Origin: an uncultured Lachnospiraceae bacterium | GTDB taxonomy: Bacteria > Bacillota > Clostridia > Lachnospirales > Lachnospiraceae | NCBI GenBank assembly: GCA_910579495.1 | Contig: CAJTVD010000010.1 | Span: forward strand, 1-64,000 | Length of the DNA: 64,000 nt | Direction: 5' to 3' | Shown: piece after piece, positions 25,893 through 33,761 of the stretch | Layout: each line of letters begins with the position of its first letter | Numbering within the stretch: the stretch's first letter is position 1 | The notes under the pieces: model-generated | What the model was told of the DNA's origin: nothing | The model's input: the letters and a program-made list of their open reading frames with translations, nothing else | Database searches by the model: none | Program-made: the position numbers and the translations under genes

Positions 25893-26734
25893 TCCTCCGG
25901 GTATTCCAACGTAATTCTTCCGATTTTCCCACTTCTGAAATCCTCCATCAAAAGCCGGGAAGCCCTCATCAGGTCCGGCGCTTCGCCCTTTAAAAAGCAA
26001 TGCCTGCTGATACAGATTTCCTCCAGTGTCTGGTAAGCATCCTCCTTTAGCTGGATCTGGTACCGCTCCTTTAAAAGCTCCGGGTATTCCTTCTGCAGCC
26101 AGGCAAGCAGCGCTGTTGCCAACTGGTCCGCATATACCAGGCCGTCATTGATAGAGCCGATTATTGCAAGCCTCTCCCCTACCTTGGGATCTTCAAACTT
26201 AGGCCACAAAATGCCCGGGGTATCTAAAAGCTCCAGATTTTTATTCAGCCGGATCCACTGCTTTCCCTTGGTGACCCCCGGCTTGTTCCCGGTTTTCGTG
26301 CAGGCCCTTCCGGCAAAGGAATTGATAAAGGTAGATTTCCCTACATTGGGGATCCCCACTACCATTGCCCTCACCGGGCGGTTTAAGATGCCCCGCTTTC
26401 TGTCCCGCTCAAATTTCGCCTGGCAGGCCTCCTGCACCAGGGGCTGGATATTTTTCATCCCCTTCCCTGACCGGGAATTCATCTCCTGCACCAACACCCC
26501 TTTTTGCTTAAAATAATCCGCCCACAGGGCATTGTATTTCTCATTGGCCAGGTCCGCCTTATTCAGCAAAATGACCCTGAATTTATTTTTCCCGATTTCA
26601 TCTATATCCGGATTACGGCTGCTCATAGGAATCCTTGCATCCACCAGCTCAATGATCAAATCCACCAGCTTGCTGTCTTCCTGCATCATCCTTTTTGCTT
26701 TCGTCATATGTCCGGGATACCACTGATAATTCAT
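25883..26734 (-). CDS. rbgA: Ribosome biogenesis GTPase A
   Basis: Late 50S assembly GTPase (YlqF). The G motifs are circularly permuted, as in the family: NKAD near residue 58 comes before the P-loop GIPNVGKST near 129, then DTPGIL near 177. The beginning YPGHMTKAKRMM is the RbgA signature. Length 283 is usual. It lies directly between the two lepB genes and downstream of the trmD-rplS region. Confidence 0.96.
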   Translation of the reverse strand: MNYQWYPGHMTKAKRMMQEDSKLVDLIIELVDARIPMSSRNPDIDEIGKNKFRVILLNKADLANEKYNALWADYFKQKGVLVQEMNSRSGKGMKNIQPLVQEACQAKFERDRKRGILNRPVRAMVVGIPNVGKSTFINSFAGRACTKTGNKPGVTKGKQWIRLNKNLELLDTPGILWPKFEDPKVGERLAIIGSINDGLVYADQLATALLAWLQKEYPELLKERYQIQLKEDAYQTLEEICISRHCFLKGEAPDLMRASRLLMEDFRSGKIGRITLEYPEEWQ

Positions 26735-26749
26735 GCTTTTCTCCTTCTT

Positions 26750-27334
26750 CTATTTTACAAACCCCATACTTTCTCCTTCCCGCCCTAACTGAAACCACAC
26801 CTTTCCCATAATTGTATCCCTGTTAACAGGGCCAATATTCCCTGAACGGCTGTCCTCGCTGCCATTGCGGTTATCCCCAAGCACAAAGTATTCGTCATTT
26901 TCAAGCCGTATTTCGGACGCTGCAATCCCTGCGTCTGCAATTTTATCATAGGCTTCATCCTCCACAAGAAGTTCCCCGTCAATATATACGTAACCGCCGA
27001 TGATCTGTACCCGCTCTCCCGGAAGCCCTATTACCCGTTTTAAATAATAGTGGGAGTTGGGATTGCCATTTGGCAAAAAAGCCACAACATCCCCTCTCCC
27101 TGGGGATATGAATTTATAGCTGAACCGGTTGACCAACACCTCCTGGCCATTATATAGGGCCGGCTCCATTGACACACCGATCACATTCATTTTAACTCCT
27201 GCGGCAAACACCAGTACAAAGGCTACCAAAACAGCGGCAAAACAGTAAAAAAGTGTGCTGAAGATTTCCCGTAACATTTCTTTGCTGAACCGTTTCTTTT
27301 TTTCATAAAAAGTTAACCCTTTACGTTTCGCCAT
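26750..27334 (-). CDS. lepB: Signal peptidase I (second of two)
   Basis: Type I signal peptidase of 194 residues. A basic N terminus precedes one membrane helix (residues ~25-45). The catalytic serine is in GVSMEPALY near 52 and the lysine in YYLKRVIGLPGER near 94; GDNRNGSEDSRSG is present. The start at 27334 gives the family's normal length; seven further upstream codons have no ribosome site. It is the first gene after the rplS terminator and begins the lepB-rbgA-lepB-rnhB run. Its sequence differs clearly from the other LepB, so this is not a recent tandem duplication. Confidence 0.93.
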   Translation of the reverse strand: MAKRKGLTFYEKKKRFSKEMLREIFSTLFYCFAAVLVAFVLVFAAGVKMNVIGVSMEPALYNGQEVLVNRFSYKFISPGRGDVVAFLPNGNPNSHYYLKRVIGLPGERVQIIGGYVYIDGELLVEDEAYDKIADAGIAASEIRLENDEYFVLGDNRNGSEDSRSGNIGPVNRDTIMGKVWFQLGREGESMGFVK

Positions 27335-27455
27335 ACAATCAATCCTTGTCTGCATGTTAGATTCTGCTATCCCGGGAATGCGGAATATAATGACCTGCCT
27401 TTCCGGCGCCCCCTGGCCGTACCAGAATTTATTTTATCATATTTATATATATTAG

Positions 27456-27487
27456 AAAAGGACAATTGGTTATACAATTGTCCTTTT
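27456..27487. terminator. Strong bidirectional terminator after rplS
   Basis: A perfect 13-bp stem (AAAAGGACAATTG with CAATTGTCCTTTT, six-base loop), with A's before and T's inside the stem, lies 30 bases beyond the rplS stop. It closes the rpsP-rplS operon. Confidence 0.93.
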
Positions 27488-27518
27488 GAACCCTATTCAA
27501 GTTACTGCCCACATCCTG

Positions 27519-27869
27519 TTATCTGGCAGCTTCTTTTACCTTCGCCTTCTTACCAATGCGGCCTCTTAAGTAGAACAGTTTCGCCCTTCTTACCTTACCC
27601 CTGCGGGTTACTTCAATCTTCTCTACATTAGGGGAATACAGCGGCCAGGTCTTCTCTACGCCCACACCGTTGGAAAACTTCCTTACAGTAAAGGTCTGCC
27701 TTGCGCCGGTTCCCTGTACTTTCAGCACAACACCCTCAAAAACCTGGATTCTCTCCCTGTTTCCTTCCTTGATTTTGCAGTATACCTTTACGGTATCCCC
27801 GGCCCCGAATTCCACCACTTCTTTCAGGGCTTCATTTTCAATGTTTTTTAATAACTCGTATCCGTTCAT
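27519..27869 (-). CDS. rplS: 50S ribosomal protein L19
   Basis: L19 at the 30S-50S interface, 116 residues. The sequence GDTVKVYCKIKEGNRERIQVFEGVV near the N terminus and the basic C terminus (RRGKVRRAKLFYLRGRIGKKAKV) are diagnostic. The start at 27869 is an ATG with GGAGG five bases upstream; an earlier TTG lies before that ribosome site. It is last in the ffh-rpsP-khpA-rimM-trmD-rplS order. Confidence 0.97.
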   Translation of the reverse strand: MNGYELLKNIENEALKEVVEFGAGDTVKVYCKIKEGNRERIQVFEGVVLKVQGTGARQTFTVRKFSNGVGVEKTWPLYSPNVEKIEVTRRGKVRRAKLFYLRGRIGKKAKVKEAAR

Positions 27870-27884
27870 TTTTACCTCCGTCAA

Positions 27885-27950
27885 CTTGTAAACTCATCAG
27901 ACGTTCTTGCCACCTGTGCGGCAGAGGACCATCACAACTTCGCAACATTA
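27885..27950 (-). promoter_or_regulatory. Candidate L19 mRNA leader
   Basis: The gap between trmD and rplS contains a stable 6-bp hairpin (TGCCGC/GTGGCA with loop ACAG, 27908-27923) preceded on the minus strand by GATGGTCCTC. Firmicutes are known to carry an autoregulatory L19 leader here. The resemblance is from memory of that motif and the position, not from an alignment. Confidence 0.45.
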
Positions 27951-27963
27951 ATAATTTATCACA

Positions 27964-28773
27964 TTACAGGGGATATTGCAAGGAATTTTTCTTCTGCTCC
28001 CGCTTTAATTCCCTTTTCCGCGCCCTTTCTTCTCTTTTTGCCTTCCTGATAAAGTATTCCTGGTTTTCATCCGCCCACTTTTCGTACAGCTCCGGCCTTG
28101 CTCTTTTCGTAATTTCCATGGATTGTTCCAGGCGCCACTGCTCCACCTTCTGGTGGTCCCCGGAAAGGAGGATTTCCGGCACTTTCTTCCCACGCCATAC
28201 TTCCGGCCTTGTATATTGGGGATATTCCAGCAGATAATTGCTAAAGCTCTCGCTTTCGCCGGAATCTTCGTTGCCCAAAACCCCTGGTGCCATCCGGGAA
28301 ATAGCGTCTATCATGACCATGGCTGGCAGTTCCCCGCCGGTAAGCACATAATCCCCGATGGACACATAATCTGTGACGATCTCCTCCAGCACCCTCTCGT
28401 CTATCCCTTCATAATGGCCGCAGAGAAAAACCAGGTCTTCCTCCCTGGCCAATTCCTTCGCCATCTCCTGCACAAAGGGCTTTCCCTTGGGCGTAACATA
28501 GATCACCCTTGCTTTTTGGGCATCCCTCCCGCTCTCTGCAATCGTCTTCACCACCGCCTGCCAGGCATCGTAAACGGGCTGTGCCTGCATAAGCATCCCC
28601 GCACCGCCTCCATAAGGGTAATCATCCGTCTTTTTATGTTTATTGGCGGTATAATCCCTGATATTGACGGCTTCCACAGAGATGACGCCCCTGGCTGCCG
28701 CCCGCCCGATAATGCTTTCCCCAAGCCCCTGGATGATCATGTCAGGGAAAAGTGTCAGTACATGGTAATTCAT
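27964..28773 (-). CDS. trmD: tRNA (guanine-37-N1)-methyltransferase
   Basis: Methylates G37 of tRNAs reading CNN codons with SAM, preventing frameshifts. The start MNYHVLTLFPDM, PYGGGAGMLMQ near residue 55, LCGHYEGIDERVLE near 117 and the trefoil-knot sequence SIGDYVLTGGELPAM near 137 identify it. The C-terminal ~30 residues form a K/R/E-rich tail longer than in E. coli. It is between rimM and rplS in the conserved operon. Confidence 0.97.
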   Translation of the reverse strand: MNYHVLTLFPDMIIQGLGESIIGRAAARGVISVEAVNIRDYTANKHKKTDDYPYGGGAGMLMQAQPVYDAWQAVVKTIAESGRDAQKARVIYVTPKGKPFVQEMAKELAREEDLVFLCGHYEGIDERVLEEIVTDYVSIGDYVLTGGELPAMVMIDAISRMAPGVLGNEDSGESESFSNYLLEYPQYTRPEVWRGKKVPEILLSGDHQKVEQWRLEQSMEITKRARPELYEKWADENQEYFIRKAKREERARKRELKREQKKNSLQYPL

Positions 28774-28838
28774 TTTGCCTCATTTCTGCGCCTTTTGCGC
28801 ATACCAGGTTTTACGGCTGCCCCCCAGGGACGCCATTT

Positions 28839-29348
28839 CTACTCCAGCAGCCCTTCCAGCAGGCGTATTTTCATTACGCCTTCTTCCAGGTCCACCCCAA
28901 GCACGCATTCCTTAATTGCCGGAAGTAAAAGCACCCTGCCGTCCTCTAAAAGAATCTCATAAACATCGTTTGCCCCAGTAGTTATCACATCCTTCACACG
29001 GCCCTTTAAAGCCCCGTCCTGGGAAATCGCCTGTATGCCTATCAGGTCCGCAATAAAGTACTCCCCTTCTTCCAGGGCCACCGCGTTTTCCCTGGTGACC
29101 AAAAGGCTCTTTCCTTTATACTTTTCAACATGGCTTATATCATCACAGCCTTTAAATTTTACAATGGCAAACTGTTTAAAAAACCGCACTGATTCTATCT
29201 CTAAGGCCAGCTTCTCACTGCCGGTGTCAAGCAATACCTCTTTTAAATCCTTAAACCGCCTGACATCATCCGTAGTAGGGAAAACCTTCACTTCCCCTTT
29301 CAATCCATGGGTAGAGGAAATTACCCCGACCTGCAATAAATTTTCCAT
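28839..29348 (-). CDS. rimM: 16S rRNA processing protein RimM
   Basis: Assembly factor for the 30S head. The first domain begins at LLQVGVISSTHGLKGEVKVFP, and the PRC-barrel domain carries GEYFIADLIGIQA and a GANDVYEILLEDGRVLLLPAI segment. The protein is 169 residues from the ATG at 29348, which follows GAGG; a longer frame upstream would begin in the KH gene region and is not supported. It is between khpA and trmD. Confidence 0.95.
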   Translation of the reverse strand: MENLLQVGVISSTHGLKGEVKVFPTTDDVRRFKDLKEVLLDTGSEKLALEIESVRFFKQFAIVKFKGCDDISHVEKYKGKSLLVTRENAVALEEGEYFIADLIGIQAISQDGALKGRVKDVITTGANDVYEILLEDGRVLLLPAIKECVLGVDLEEGVMKIRLLEGLLE

Positions 29349-29487
29349 AAATATCCTCATTTCTGCACTGCTTTTGCACAATTTAAATCTTTGCCTGCCA
29401 CAGCGTTTCCTATACCGCCGCATTGCACCGCTTTGTATATGCGCCCATACCGCAAACAACGGTACACCAAGTGTACCGTTGCCCTGC

Positions 29488-29715
29488 TCAGACGATTTCC
29501 ACGTCCACTCTTTGATTGTCTTTGGATGATGCTGCCTTTACTACGGAACGGATAGCTTTCGCAATCCTTCCCTGTTTTCCGATGACTTTCCCCATATCGG
29601 AAGCAGCCACATGAAGCTCAATGGTAATGTGTTTACCCTCCTCCTTCTGAGTCACCAAAACCTCTTCCGGATGCTCAACAAGAGCTTTCGCAATTACTTC
29701 TACTAATTCCTTCAT
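29488..29715 (-). CDS. khpA: KH-domain RNA-binding protein KhpA (YlqC)
   Basis: 75-residue single KH domain with the RNA-binding loop in VIGKQGRIAKAIR near residue 40. KhpA partners KhpB/Jag in Gram-positive bacteria and influences cell division and elongation. It is placed between rpsP and rimM, its conserved location in Firmicutes. Confidence 0.94.
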   Translation of the reverse strand: MKELVEVIAKALVEHPEEVLVTQKEEGKHITIELHVAASDMGKVIGKQGRIAKAIRSVVKAASSKDNQRVDVEIV

Positions 29716-29747
29716 CGTACACCTCCAAAAGGGCTGCCAATTCCATC

Positions 29748-29993
29748 TTATTTTTCAATGCCTGCATGCTTGAAAATTTTGCTGACAACTTCTGTAGGCT
29801 GTGCACCATTTGTAAGCCATTTTTTCGCCAGCTCCTCATTTACATGAAAGGTGCTGGGGTCTGTGTTGGGATCGTAAGTTCCAATTTCCTCGATGAACTT
29901 TCCATCTCTGGGAGATCTGGAGTCTGCTACAACGATTCTATAGAAAGGAGCTTTTTTCCGACCCATTCTTTTTAATCTGATTTTTACTGCCAT
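29748..29993 (-). CDS. rpsP: 30S ribosomal protein S16
   Basis: 81-residue S16 with the family beginning MAVKIRLKRMGRKKAPFYR and the motif DSRSPRDGKFIEEIGTYDP. A good AGGTG-type ribosome site precedes the ATG. It is separated from ffh by 129 bases that hold a possible terminator hairpin. Confidence 0.97.
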   Translation of the reverse strand: MAVKIRLKRMGRKKAPFYRIVVADSRSPRDGKFIEEIGTYDPNTDPSTFHVNEELAKKWLTNGAQPTEVVSKIFKHAGIEK

Positions 29994-30037
29994 GTTTTCA
30001 CCTCCGCAACGTTATTGCTGTTAATTTTATTTTGAAA

Positions 30038-30067
30038 AGAAACAGCTTCCTGGAAGAAAGCGTTTCT
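30038..30067 (-). terminator. Possible terminator or attenuator between ffh and rpsP
   Basis: Arms AGAAAC/GTTTCT and CTTCC/GGAAG form a hairpin with a small internal bulge. On the minus strand it is followed by TTTTC. It may reduce read-through from ffh into the ribosomal operon. Confidence 0.4.
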
Positions 30068-30122
30068 GTTTTCAACACTGTTTACCAAACGCCCATAAAC
30101 TTCGCGGGCCAGCTTCTTGTAA

Positions 30123-31478
30123 TTAAAAAGGGAACTTCCTTCCCCCAAAGCCTCCCCTGCGCTTTCCGCCTAAGAGCCCCGGCATTTGTTTCATCATCTT
30201 CTGGGATTGCTCAAACTGCTTCACAAACCGGTTAACTACCGCCATGTCCACACCCGCGCCCCTTGCAATCCTGCTTTTTCTGCTTAAATTCAAAAGCTTG
30301 GGATTTTTCCTCTCTTCCAGGGTCATGCTCAAAATAATCGCTTCTGTTTTGGCAAGCTCCTTCTCGTCAATCATGGATTCCAAATTGCCCAGCTTACCGC
30401 CAATGCCCGGCATCATGCTCAGGATACTGGCAAGCCCTCCCATGTTGCGCATCTGTTTCATGCTCTCTAAGTAATCCTCGAAATCAAACTTGCCCTTTTT
30501 CATCCGGGCAGCCATTTCTTTTTCTTTGTTCTCATCTATGGAAATGTTTTCCTGGGCTTTTTCAATCAGGGAAAGCACGTCCCCCATGCCAAGGATACGG
30601 CTTGCCATCCGCTCCGGATAGAACTGCTCTAAGTCTGAAAGCTTCTCCCCCATACCCACATACAGGATTGGCTTGCCGGTAACTGCCTTTACAGAAAGCG
30701 CCGCCCCGCCCCTGGTGTCACTGTCCATCTTGGAAAGGATTACCCCGTCAATGCCAATCTTCTCGTCAAACTCCCTGGCCACCGTAACGGCATCCTGGCC
30801 TGTCATGGCATCCACTACCAGAAGGGACTGGTGCACATCCACGCTGGCTTTGATATTCTGGAGCTCTTCCATCATATCCTGGTCAATATGAAGCCGCCCG
30901 GCAGTATCCAGGATGACGACATTATGGCCGTTCTTCCGGGCATGTTCCAACGCCGCCTTGGCAATGTCTACAGGATCCTGGTTTTCCCCCATGGAAAAAA
31001 CATCAGTCTGCTGTTTCTCACCGTTCACCTGGAGCTGCTTGATAGCCGCCGGCCTGTATACGTCGCAGGCCACCAGAAGGGGCTTCTTTCCCTTTTGCTT
31101 CAGCTTTCCGGCAATCTTCGCTGTGGCGGTGGTTTTTCCTGCCCCCTGTAAGCCGCACATCATAATGGTGGTAATGGATTTGCCTGGCTGGAGCTTAATC
31201 TCAGTGGTTTCAGACCCCATCAGGGCTACCATTTCCTCGTTAACAATCTTGATCACCATCTGGCCAGGGTTTAAGCCATTCATGACATCGCTGCCTATAG
31301 CCCGCTCTTCCACAGCTTTCACAAACTGCCTGACCACCTTAAAGTTTACGTCCGCTTCCAGAAGCGCAAGCTTGACCTCCTTTAACGCCGTCCTCACATC
31401 CTCTTCCGTCAGGCGGCCTTTGCCCCGGAGGTTTTTAAAAACATTCTGCAATTTATCTGTTAAGCTTTCAAATGCCAT
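30123..31478 (-). CDS. ffh: Signal recognition particle GTPase Ffh (SRP54)
   Basis: Binds signal sequences on the ribosome and the 4.5S/6S SRP RNA. NG domain: GLQGAGKTTATAK near residue 107, DTAGRLHID near 190, TKMD-like SKMDSDTRGGAAL near 249. The M domain is methionine-rich and ends KMMKQMPGLLGG with a basic glycine tail. Length 451 is normal. Its usual upstream partner ylxM is 7 kb away, separated by an accessory insertion. A promoter-like pair lies 45-75 bases upstream of its start, so it seems to have its own transcription now. Confidence 0.97.
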   Translation of the reverse strand: MAFESLTDKLQNVFKNLRGKGRLTEEDVRTALKEVKLALLEADVNFKVVRQFVKAVEERAIGSDVMNGLNPGQMVIKIVNEEMVALMGSETTEIKLQPGKSITTIMMCGLQGAGKTTATAKIAGKLKQKGKKPLLVACDVYRPAAIKQLQVNGEKQQTDVFSMGENQDPVDIAKAALEHARKNGHNVVILDTAGRLHIDQDMMEELQNIKASVDVHQSLLVVDAMTGQDAVTVAREFDEKIGIDGVILSKMDSDTRGGAALSVKAVTGKPILYVGMGEKLSDLEQFYPERMASRILGMGDVLSLIEKAQENISIDENKEKEMAARMKKGKFDFEDYLESMKQMRNMGGLASILSMMPGIGGKLGNLESMIDEKELAKTEAIILSMTLEERKNPKLLNLSRKSRIARGAGVDMAVVNRFVKQFEQSQKMMKQMPGLLGGKRRGGFGGRKFPF

Positions 31479-31522
31479 CTAATATGCTCCTTAAAAATTT
31501 TCCGTCCACAAGCACTTAGGTA

Positions 31523-31551
31523 AGAGTACTACAAAAAAGGAAGGCTGTCAA
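31523..31551 (-). promoter_or_regulatory. Candidate promoter of ffh
   Basis: TTGACA (31546-31551 on the minus strand), 17 bases and TACTCT (31523-31528). The -35 is perfect and the -10 is weak. It lies where the accessory insertion meets the ffh operon, so it may be what keeps ffh expressed without read-through from ylxM. Confidence 0.5.
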
Positions 31552-31565
31552 GTGTTTTTTCTTGT

Positions 31566-31589
31566 CAAACAAACGTTTGCATTTGTTTG
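31566..31589. repeat. Inverted repeat upstream of the ffh promoter
   Basis: CAAACAAA and TTTGTTTG (8-bp perfect arms) flank CGTTTGCA, 15 bases upstream of the ffh -35. This could be a regulator site or the scar of an element end. Confidence 0.5.
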
Positions 31590-31739
31590 TCTTGCGTTAT
31601 CACTGTTTATTATAAGACTACTGCCATTAAATCATGCTACCAAACTCGGGAGGCACCTTGATAATTAAATAGACTTTACACCTTGGCTGTGATATATTTA
31701 CATTATCAATAAAATAATCACACAAGGGACCGTGATGAA

Positions 31740-31862
31740 ATGGCATTAACTAACGAAGATTTATTAGCAATCAGCCAACTATTAAATACAAAACTTGACA
31801 CAAGGTTACAACCTATTGAAAATTGTTTAAAAAGGATTGAGGTTGACTTAATTAGAAAATAA
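31740..31862 (+). pseudogene. Truncated small coiled-coil-like protein, element remnant
   Basis: A 40-codon frame starts MALTNEDLLAISQLL and ends LKRIEVDLIRK. It looks like the N terminus of a family of small helical proteins seen in mobile elements of gut Clostridia. After the stop, the next bases in another frame read N-N-V, the expected continuation, which suggests a small deletion truncated it. An AAGGGA site precedes the ATG. The family is recalled by pattern only and its function is unknown. Confidence 0.4.
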
Positions 31863-32044
31863 TGTACGTTGAACTCGTCCATGTGCGGACAGGACAATCT
31901 TGCGTCCAGCCAAGCCCATTTAGACCCTGGCAGGACAAGCCATTTATGTTTTACCGTACATTGAAAGTATAATATGCTTTACCAGGAAGCCAATGGGGCG
32001 ATTATGCCAGCTCGCCGGACACTTAAGGAAGGGAGCTGGTGCCA

Positions 32045-32131
32045 ATGGTTACATATTCGGACTTAATCCAGTTTGTAATTATGCTTTGCGCTGTTATAAC
32101 TCTTGTTATCTACATACAACGCAAAAAATAG
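32045..32131 (+). CDS. Holin-like toxin peptide, 28 residues
   Basis: Small membrane peptide beginning MVTYSDLIQFVIM and ending YIQRKK: a short polar N terminus, one hydrophobic helix of about 16 residues and a basic tail. This is the layout of Hol_Tox-type (putative holin-like) toxins of type I toxin-antitoxin systems. AAGGGAG lies seven to twelve bases upstream. A TATAAT at 31968-31973 may be its -10. It overlaps the 3' end of a predicted antisense RNA from 32218. Toxicity is inferred from family resemblance; no homology search was run. Confidence 0.65.
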   Translation: MVTYSDLIQFVIMLCAVITLVIYIQRKK

Positions 32132-32218
32132 CGCCCTCGTCCTGGTAAGATAAGGCGCTACTTTTTGCACTGAAACTTGCCGGCGGCTAGGTGTACTCTA
32201 GCCATTGGCTCTCTTGTT
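32118..32218 (-). ncRNA. Predicted antisense antitoxin RNA
   Basis: A consensus promoter on the minus strand (TTGACA, 17 bases, TATAAT at 32225-32253) should start RNA near 32218. The transcript would run about 100 bases to the hairpin at 32129-32160, which on this strand is followed by TTTTTT. It would be antisense to the 3' end and downstream region of the holin-like peptide mRNA, as RatA is to txpA. It contains a second hairpin, GGCTAGAGTACACCTAGCC. Inferred from signals only. Confidence 0.6.
32129..32160. terminator. Shared bidirectional terminator of the toxin-antitoxin locus
   Basis: TAGCGCC and GGCGCTA pair across an 18-base loop. The plus strand continues CTTTTTG and the minus strand continues TTTTTTGCG. 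The stem can therefore end both the toxin mRNA and the antisense RNA, and it overlaps the toxin stop codon. Confidence 0.75.
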
Positions 32219-32224
32219 AAGCAT

Positions 32225-32253
32225 ATTATAGCCAATATACATAAATATGTCAA
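32225..32253 (-). promoter_or_regulatory. Consensus promoter of the antitoxin RNA
   Basis: TTGACA (32248-32253), exactly 17 bases, TATAAT (32225-32230): a perfect housekeeping promoter pointing toward the toxin gene. There is no open frame downstream of it on that strand, supporting an RNA product. Confidence 0.8.
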
Positions 32254-32412
32254 ACAGAAAACCGTCCCAGTGTTACCAGCACCGGGGTAGCATGAAAACT
32301 ATTAACAGGGTGTACACGTTATAGAATCACCCCATCACTGATACTATATCACATTTCGGTACATCCATGCAATAGGGTGTATTTTTTTACCCATTTTTAA
32401 GAAGGTACCACC

Positions 32413-32774
32413 ATGCCGCGCGGAAACCGCTTAAGAATCCCAATGGCTACGGCACCGTTGTTAAGCTGTCAGGAAAGAGAAGAACCCCTTTTGAGGTACG
32501 GGTCAATACAAGGATGGACGAACGCTATTACCCTGTGTATGACGAGCTGGGGCGCTTTCCTTGACGTGAGGATGCCCTATTGCTTGCAGAGTACAACAAG
32601 AACCCCTACAACGTTTTTGACCGGGAGATAACCTTCTCACCGCTCTATGAGAAGTTCTATGAGCTTAGCGGAAAGGCTTATTCCAAGAGTTCCATAAATT
32701 GTACAAAAACCACTTACAAACATTGTAGCCCCCTTTATGGCACTGCCTACCGCAGATTAAGGGTAAACGATTTC
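32413..32774 (+). pseudogene. Tyrosine recombinase, N-terminal remnant
   Basis: Reading through one frameshift near codon 8 and one in-frame TGA (32562-32564) gives the N-terminal arm-binding and SAM-like part of a phage/ICE integrase: NPNGYGTVVKLSGKRR, then VYDELGRFP, LLLAEYNKNPYNVFDRE and ITFSPLYEKFYEL. Homology stops after RRLRVNDF at about 32774. The catalytic half is missing here, but a matching C-terminal fragment lies at 36249-36426 in the same orientation. The three separate lesions mean no functional integrase is made. Confidence 0.75.
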
Positions 32775-33071
32775 TGGGGTATCCCCGCCCAGGAAAACAG
32801 CCAGGATCCCCCCTTTCCCATGCCCTGCAAAATGATGTTATAGAAAAAGGCTATGCTTCCTTTGCTGCTATCACAGTATCGGAGGATGATACACCAGGCG
32901 TTCCCTTACCATTTTTCTTGTGTTTACGATTCATATTTCTTATGAAATAGTTGCTAAATATAGTTTTGTCGCCAACTTCACGTAAGCGGATAGCTTTCTA
33001 CTAAAATCATGTACTCATTTTGCATAATATGGCATCTCTTTCTAACCAAAATTGATAAAAGTTACTCTTTT

Positions 33072-33761
33072 CTAATTATTCACCACTTTTAAATAAGTCT
33101 TTTCATCATAATACTTTTTCATTCCTTGCAAAATACCATTTAGAAAAATCACAGTTTCGTTCTTTATTTTTTCTAAATCGTCTATTGCATAATAACGCCC
33201 GCATTCCGCAAATGAAGTTGTGCCGTGCGCTAATTGATTTCTTTTATTTTTGACATCTTCCAAAGCCACTCCACCTCTACAAGCAGAATCAATAGTATAT
33301 GTAATGCCGTGGTCACTACATATTTGTCTTATTTTATCTGCATCCAAATTTCCACTAATATCTGTTGCTTTACGATCCATCTCTATTGGTTCATTCCTCA
33401 TAATTGCATTTATAATTTCAACTGCTTTATCTCTATATGAATTATAATGAGCCGTTTTATCATATACTTGATTAAATTTGAAGGAAAACCAAATATCTTG
33501 TATTTCTTTTCCTACATCTTTGTAGTTATACCCACTGTTCTTTAATTCATCATATATTTCTAATATGCCGCCCATTATTGAAGACTCAACCAAGTTGTAT
33601 ATCATTATCAAAGCATTCGCCTTTAATATCTTCAAAAAGTCATCATTATAAAATGAATGCTCTGATTCTCTAGATTGTGTCTGATACAACTCCTTTAAAG
33701 CATTAAAGTATAGTTCTATTTCGTCAATTCTTTCTTGATATATTTCAAGCGTCATTCTCAT
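33072..33761 (-). CDS. HEPN-like nuclease, MAE_28990 type
   Basis: About 229 residues, all-helical, no membrane segment. Near residue 174 it has RNQLAH, the R-x4-H catalytic motif of HEPN ribonucleases, followed by GTTSFAECGRYYAIDDLE, a pattern I associate with the MAE_28990/MAE_18760 group. The ATG at 33761 lies inside the end of the DUF262 gene, so the two are probably translated together. It is the last gene of the XRE-methyltransferase-DUF262-HEPN cassette and very AT-rich compared with the chromosome. It may be the effector of that cassette; an antitoxin-like or regulatory role is also possible. Confidence 0.75.
   Translation of the reverse strand: MRMTLEIYQERIDEIELYFNALKELYQTQSRESEHSFYNDDFLKILKANALIMIYNLVESSIMGGILEIYDELKNSGYNYKDVGKEIQDIWFSFKFNQVYDKTAHYNSYRDKAVEIINAIMRNEPIEMDRKATDISGNLDADKIRQICSDHGITYTIDSACRGGVALEDVKNKRNQLAHGTTSFAECGRYYAIDDLEKIKNETVIFLNGILQGMKKYYDEKTYLKVVNN

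Noticed and set aside
25347..27334. Recent tandem duplication of lepB
   Set aside because: The two proteins differ throughout outside the catalytic motifs, so a recent copy is unlikely.
32851..32934. A 27-codon minus-strand frame (MNRKHKKNGKGTPGV start) between the integrase remnant and the HEPN gene
   Set aside because: No ribosome site precedes it and no family was recognised; it may be a chance frame or a decayed element gene.
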